The translations under genes and the position numbers were made by a program. 8,681 nucleotides of DNA from Pseudomonadales bacterium. GTDB lineage: Bacteria > Pseudomonadota > Gammaproteobacteria > Pseudomonadales > UBA3067. The DNA lies in NCBI GenBank assembly GCA_016763235.1, contig JAESUE010000175.1:1-8681 (forward strand). The letters are read 5' to 3'. Under the pieces are notes generated by a model. That model had not been told where the DNA came from and did no database searches. It saw nothing but the letters and a program-made list of their open reading frames with translations. Positions 6,256 to 8,681 of this stretch are shown one piece after another. The stretch's first letter is position 1. Each line of letters starts with the position of its first letter.

Positions 6256-6810
6256 CTACAATCCAACCGACTGTGTTACGTTCGACACAGCCATTAGAGT
6301 ATAAGACAGAGTTAGAGTTTTTATGTCTTCCGGTATATCTGAATGGACGTAAAATTGTAAGCCCATCTTTTTCTCCTCTCCAGGAGCCAACGTTTGTTGC
6401 TGAAAACAGAAACACTCGATTTTCTTGAAGTGCTCTGTCCCCCACCATGGAGTAATACTGGGTACGGCCTGTGTGACAATAGACCTTGAGCTCTTATTTT
6501 TTACAATATAGTTTATAGTGTGTACCTCACCCAGCTTTAAAATAATACTGGGTGTAAGGGAACGAAATTCCGACACTACTGCGTCAAGGCTACTATGAAG
6601 AGTGGCATCAAATTCCACTTTAATTTGCCGTCCATTCGCTATCGTTTGCTCCTCTTTACTCGGAGGTGCTACTTTCTCCGCTGCTTTCAGCTGGTTTATT
6701 CCTGCGGCTTCACAATACAAGCCATAAAGAGGCACCATCGCAAAAGCAAAGCCGAACATTAAAACTGGAATTAAACTAATAAGCAGAATAAGCTTTCTTG
6801 TGCTTTTCAT
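6256..6810 (-). CDS. ctaG: Cytochrome c oxidase assembly protein CtaG/Cox11
   Basis: A 184-residue copper chaperone that delivers copper to the CuB site of subunit I. It has one N-terminal membrane helix (about 7-27) followed by MVPLYGLYCEAAG with C33, then an immunoglobulin-like periplasmic domain. The copper-binding CFCF motif is complete: AVPSITPWWGTEHFKKIECF (115-134) continues into CFQQQTLAPGEE, with C133 and C135. TLTLSYTLM (165-173) is the usual closing strand. Length is typical. The segment SEFRSLTP (80-87) lacks the tryptophan often seen in WxFxP here, a mild divergence. The ATG at 6810 has GGAG seven bases upstream. It lies between the 45-residue membrane protein gene and coxC, the standard order for this locus. 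Confidence 0.96.
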   Translation of the reverse strand: MKSTRKLILLISLIPVLMFGFAFAMVPLYGLYCEAAGINQLKAAEKVAPPSKEEQTIANGRQIKVEFDATLHSSLDAVVSEFRSLTPSIILKLGEVHTINYIVKNKSSRSIVTQAVPSITPWWGTEHFKKIECFCFQQQTLAPGEEKKMGLQFYVHSDIPEDIKTLTLSYTLMAVSNVTQSVGL

Positions 6811-6858
6811 AACCTAACTCCGTCAATCGCTACAAGCTGCTTCTGCATTGCTCTTTTG

Positions 6859-6996
6859 CTATCCAACCATAACTATCAATGGCCAAACAAAACCAATAAG
6901 TGCTATTGATCCGAGAACAAGCGCTAAAATAATATTGGTACGGCGCTGTTTACGATCCATCTCAATGTCTTTCTGAACCATAGTTTTCTCTTTCAT
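6859..6996 (-). CDS. Small single-pass membrane protein between ctaD and ctaG
   Basis: An ORF of 45 residues starting MKEKTMVQKD and ending IVMVG, with TAG at 6861-6859. It has a charged cytoplasmic N-terminus (RKQRR at 15-19) and one hydrophobic helix (about 21-44), so it should insert N-in with almost no periplasmic tail. The start has a very good AGGAGG (7011-7006) at nine-base spacing, stronger evidence than its length alone. Similarly placed short membrane proteins precede Cox11 in other proteobacterial oxidase loci (for example CoxF in alphaproteobacteria); I cannot show homology by eye. A role as an oxidase accessory subunit or assembly aid is inference from position. It lies 47 bases from the ctaD stop and 48 bases before ctaG. 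Confidence 0.8.
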   Translation of the reverse strand: MKEKTMVQKDIEMDRKQRRTNIILALVLGSIALIGFVWPLIVMVG

Positions 6997-7005
6997 TAGC
7001 TCAAC

Positions 7006-7011
7006 CCTCCT
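7006..7011 (-). promoter_or_regulatory. Ribosome binding site of the 45-residue membrane protein
   Basis: Read on the minus strand this is AGGAGG, nine bases ahead of the ATG at 6996. It is as strong as that of ctaB, and supports the small ORF as a real gene. It overlaps the 3' side of a minor GAAGCTTC palindrome (7012-7019). Confidence 0.8.
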
Positions 7012-7043
7012 GAAGCTTCTCTAAAAGCAGCGGGCTTTTTATT

Positions 7044-8641
7044 TCACTTAACAACAGGAGGAACTGAAAAGCTATGATGAGGTGGAGGTGAAGACAGTGT
7101 CCACTCCAACCCTGGAGTACCAATCATTGCGCCTTCCCATGCTTTAGCCTCTGCTTTCTCCCCGCCCTTCACTGTTTTAATGATGATATAGAGAAATAGT
7201 AAATGTGATAGCCCAAAAATGAATCCACCAACACTCGAAACCATGTTGAACTCGGTAAACTGCACATTGTAATCCACGATACGCCGCGGCATGCCGGCCA
7301 ACCCGAGAAAGTGCTGCGGAAAAAATGTCAGATTAAAGCCCATAGTTGTCCACCAAAAAAAGATTTTACCCAGTTTCTCGTCGTACATATGGCCAGTCCA
7401 TTTTGGTAGCCAATAAAAAACACCCGCATAAAGCCCAAAGAGAGCCCCAGGTATTAATGCATAATGAAAGTGAGCCACAACGAAATAGGTATCATGGTAC
7501 TGCAGGTCAGCAGGTACAACTGCTAGCATAACGCCTGTTACCCCAGCAAAAGAAAACATGACAATGATCGCAATAGCAAACAACATGGGGGTTTCGAAGG
7601 TCATCGATCCACGCCACATGGTAAGTATAAAAGTAAAAATCATCAAACCTACCGGTACTGAAGTCAGTATGGTGCCAATCATAAAATACTTGGTCGCAGC
7701 CAAAGACATACCAACGGTATATTGATGATGTGCCCAAACCACCATTCCCAATGTTGCTAGAAATGCCATTCCGCAAACAAGCGGCTTATAACCAAACAGC
7801 GGCTTCCGAGAAAAAGTGGGGATAACCATTCCTAGTACACCAATAGATGGCAGCAATAGCACATATACTTCTGGGTGCCCAAAGAACCAAAATAAATGCT
7901 GAAACAATACTGGATCGCCTCCGCCCGCTGCATCAAAAAAGCTGGTGCCAAAATGCCTATCGAAAAGAAGCATCGTTACCGCGCCAGCGAGAATTGGCAT
8001 AATCAACACCAACAATAGAGCAGTAAACATCCAAGCCCAAACAAAAATAGGGAGCTTCATCCAAGTCATTCCTGGAGCCCGCATATTAACGATTGTCACG
8101 ATAATATTAATCGACGCCAAAATTGAAGAGATACCTAATATGTGAATCGTAAAAATTAAAAAATCCATCCCCATACCAGCCTGGACCGACAAAGGAGGAT
8201 AGAGAGTCCAGCCTGTGTCACGGGTGCACCGCCTCCGAAAAACGGAACAATCATCGACGTTATCAGCAAGATTCCAGCCATTGGAAGCAACCAAAAACTA
8301 AGATTATTCAGCCGTGGTAAAGCCATGTCTGGAGCACCGATCATCAAAGGAATCATCCAGTTAGCCATACCGGCAGCAGCCGGCATAACAACACCAAAAA
8401 CCATGATAAGCGCATGATTTGTTACAAGGTTATTAAAGAAATCAGGTTGAACAAGCTGTAGACCAGGCAGAAATAACTCCGCCCTGATCACCATGGCCAT
8501 GCCGCCACCAAGAAACATCATAACGAGAGAAAATATCAAATACATTGTACCAATGTCTTTGTGGTTGGTACTGAACACCCACCTCTGCCAACCTGCTGGT
8601 GGCTCGTGGTGGTGATCATCATGCATAACTGAAGTTGTCAT
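7044..8641 (-). CDS. ctaD: Cytochrome c oxidase subunit I (aa3 type), with an apparent one-base frameshift
   Basis: The catalytic subunit holding heme a, heme a3 and CuB. The first 140 codons include STNHKDIGTMY (24-34), the heme a ligand H76 in TNHALIMVFG, and ANWMIPLMIGAPDMALPRLN (93-112) with D-channel residues N94, D105 and N112. Near 8212-8224 the frame shifts; one added base, for example G to give APVTQGWTLYPPLS, joins the halves into about 532 residues, the normal length. In repaired numbering the second half has FGHPEVY (255-260: CuB ligand H256, Glu258, Tyr260), WAHHQYT with H305/H306, YHDTY (Mg site), AHFHY with H391/H393, and FFPQHFLGLAGMPRR. K-channel positions are non-polar (G271, V331, M334). 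The ATG at 8641 has AAGGGA nine bases upstream. Stop TGA at 7046-7044. A sequencing error is the likeliest cause of the shift. Confidence 0.93.
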
Positions 8642-8681
8642 TATAGTTTATCCCTTATACTTACTAAGCTTAACGAGCCGC

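Noticed and set aside
6215..6448. Open frame antiparallel-free shadow overlapping ctaG on the same strand
   Set aside because: It lies in another frame of the well-supported ctaG gene and has no family features or ribosome binding site.
7022..7041. AAAAGC/GCTTTT hairpin after the ctaD stop
   Set aside because: The stem has only six mostly A-T pairs and the operon clearly continues, so it is at best a weak attenuator.
8156..8294. Programmed ribosomal frameshifting in ctaD
   Set aside because: No slippery heptamer or downstream structure was seen, and ctaD is not known to use frameshifting; a missing base is simpler.
8670..8681. Possible last three codons and TAA of coxB on the minus strand (GCG GCT CGT TAA)
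   Set aside because: Subunit II is expected here from gene order, but three codons are too few to support a feature.

Overview
The window is a chromosomal segment from a Gram-negative bacterium, most likely a marine gammaproteobacterium. This rests on gene order and protein character: the order ctaD - small ORF - ctaG - coxC - DUF2909 - SURF1 - thioredoxin-like protein - ctaA - ctaB matches the aa3-type cytochrome c oxidase locus of Pseudomonas and relatives. The base composition is moderate to AT-rich. Genus cannot be fixed from the sequence alone.

Layout. From 1 to 513 (+) is the 3' end of a second, different heme-copper oxidase subunit I. It is followed 17 bases later by a DUF2971 gene (531-1160, +) and a strong bidirectional terminator (1200-1232). 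From 8681 leftwards the minus strand carries the aa3 oxidase locus: ctaD (8641-7044), a 45-residue membrane protein (6996-6859), ctaG/cox11 (6810-6256) and coxC (6213-5342). A second bidirectional terminator (5293-5329) separates coxC from a convergent DUF2909 twin-transmembrane gene (4975-5172, +). A divergent promoter region (4832-4974) then starts a second minus-strand operon: SURF1 (4831-4082), an Sco/thioredoxin-like membrane protein (4024-3398), ctaA (3397-2378) and ctaB (2225-1311), ending at the terminator at 1200-1232.

How the genes work together. CtaB farnesylates heme b to heme o and CtaA oxidises heme o to heme a. SURF1 helps load heme a into subunit I, and CtaG delivers copper to CuB. 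The thioredoxin-like protein may act in copper or thiol chemistry, and CtaD and CoxC are core subunits I and III. Subunit II (coxB) would lie just beyond the right edge. The window is thus almost a complete maturation and structural kit for one respiratory terminal oxidase.

Points that stand out. (i) ctaD and coxC are each interrupted by one apparent single-base loss in otherwise intact, highly conserved genes. (ii) The predicted CtaD keeps D-channel and metal-site residues but has non-polar residues at the three classical K-channel positions. (iii) SURF1 contains a perfect 22-bp palindrome followed by a hairpin and a seven-T run in the sense direction, resembling an intragenic terminator. 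(iv) The thioredoxin-like protein has an Sco-style CxxxC motif without the usual distal histidine. No CRISPR array, tRNA, rRNA, insertion sequence or defence cluster was recognised.
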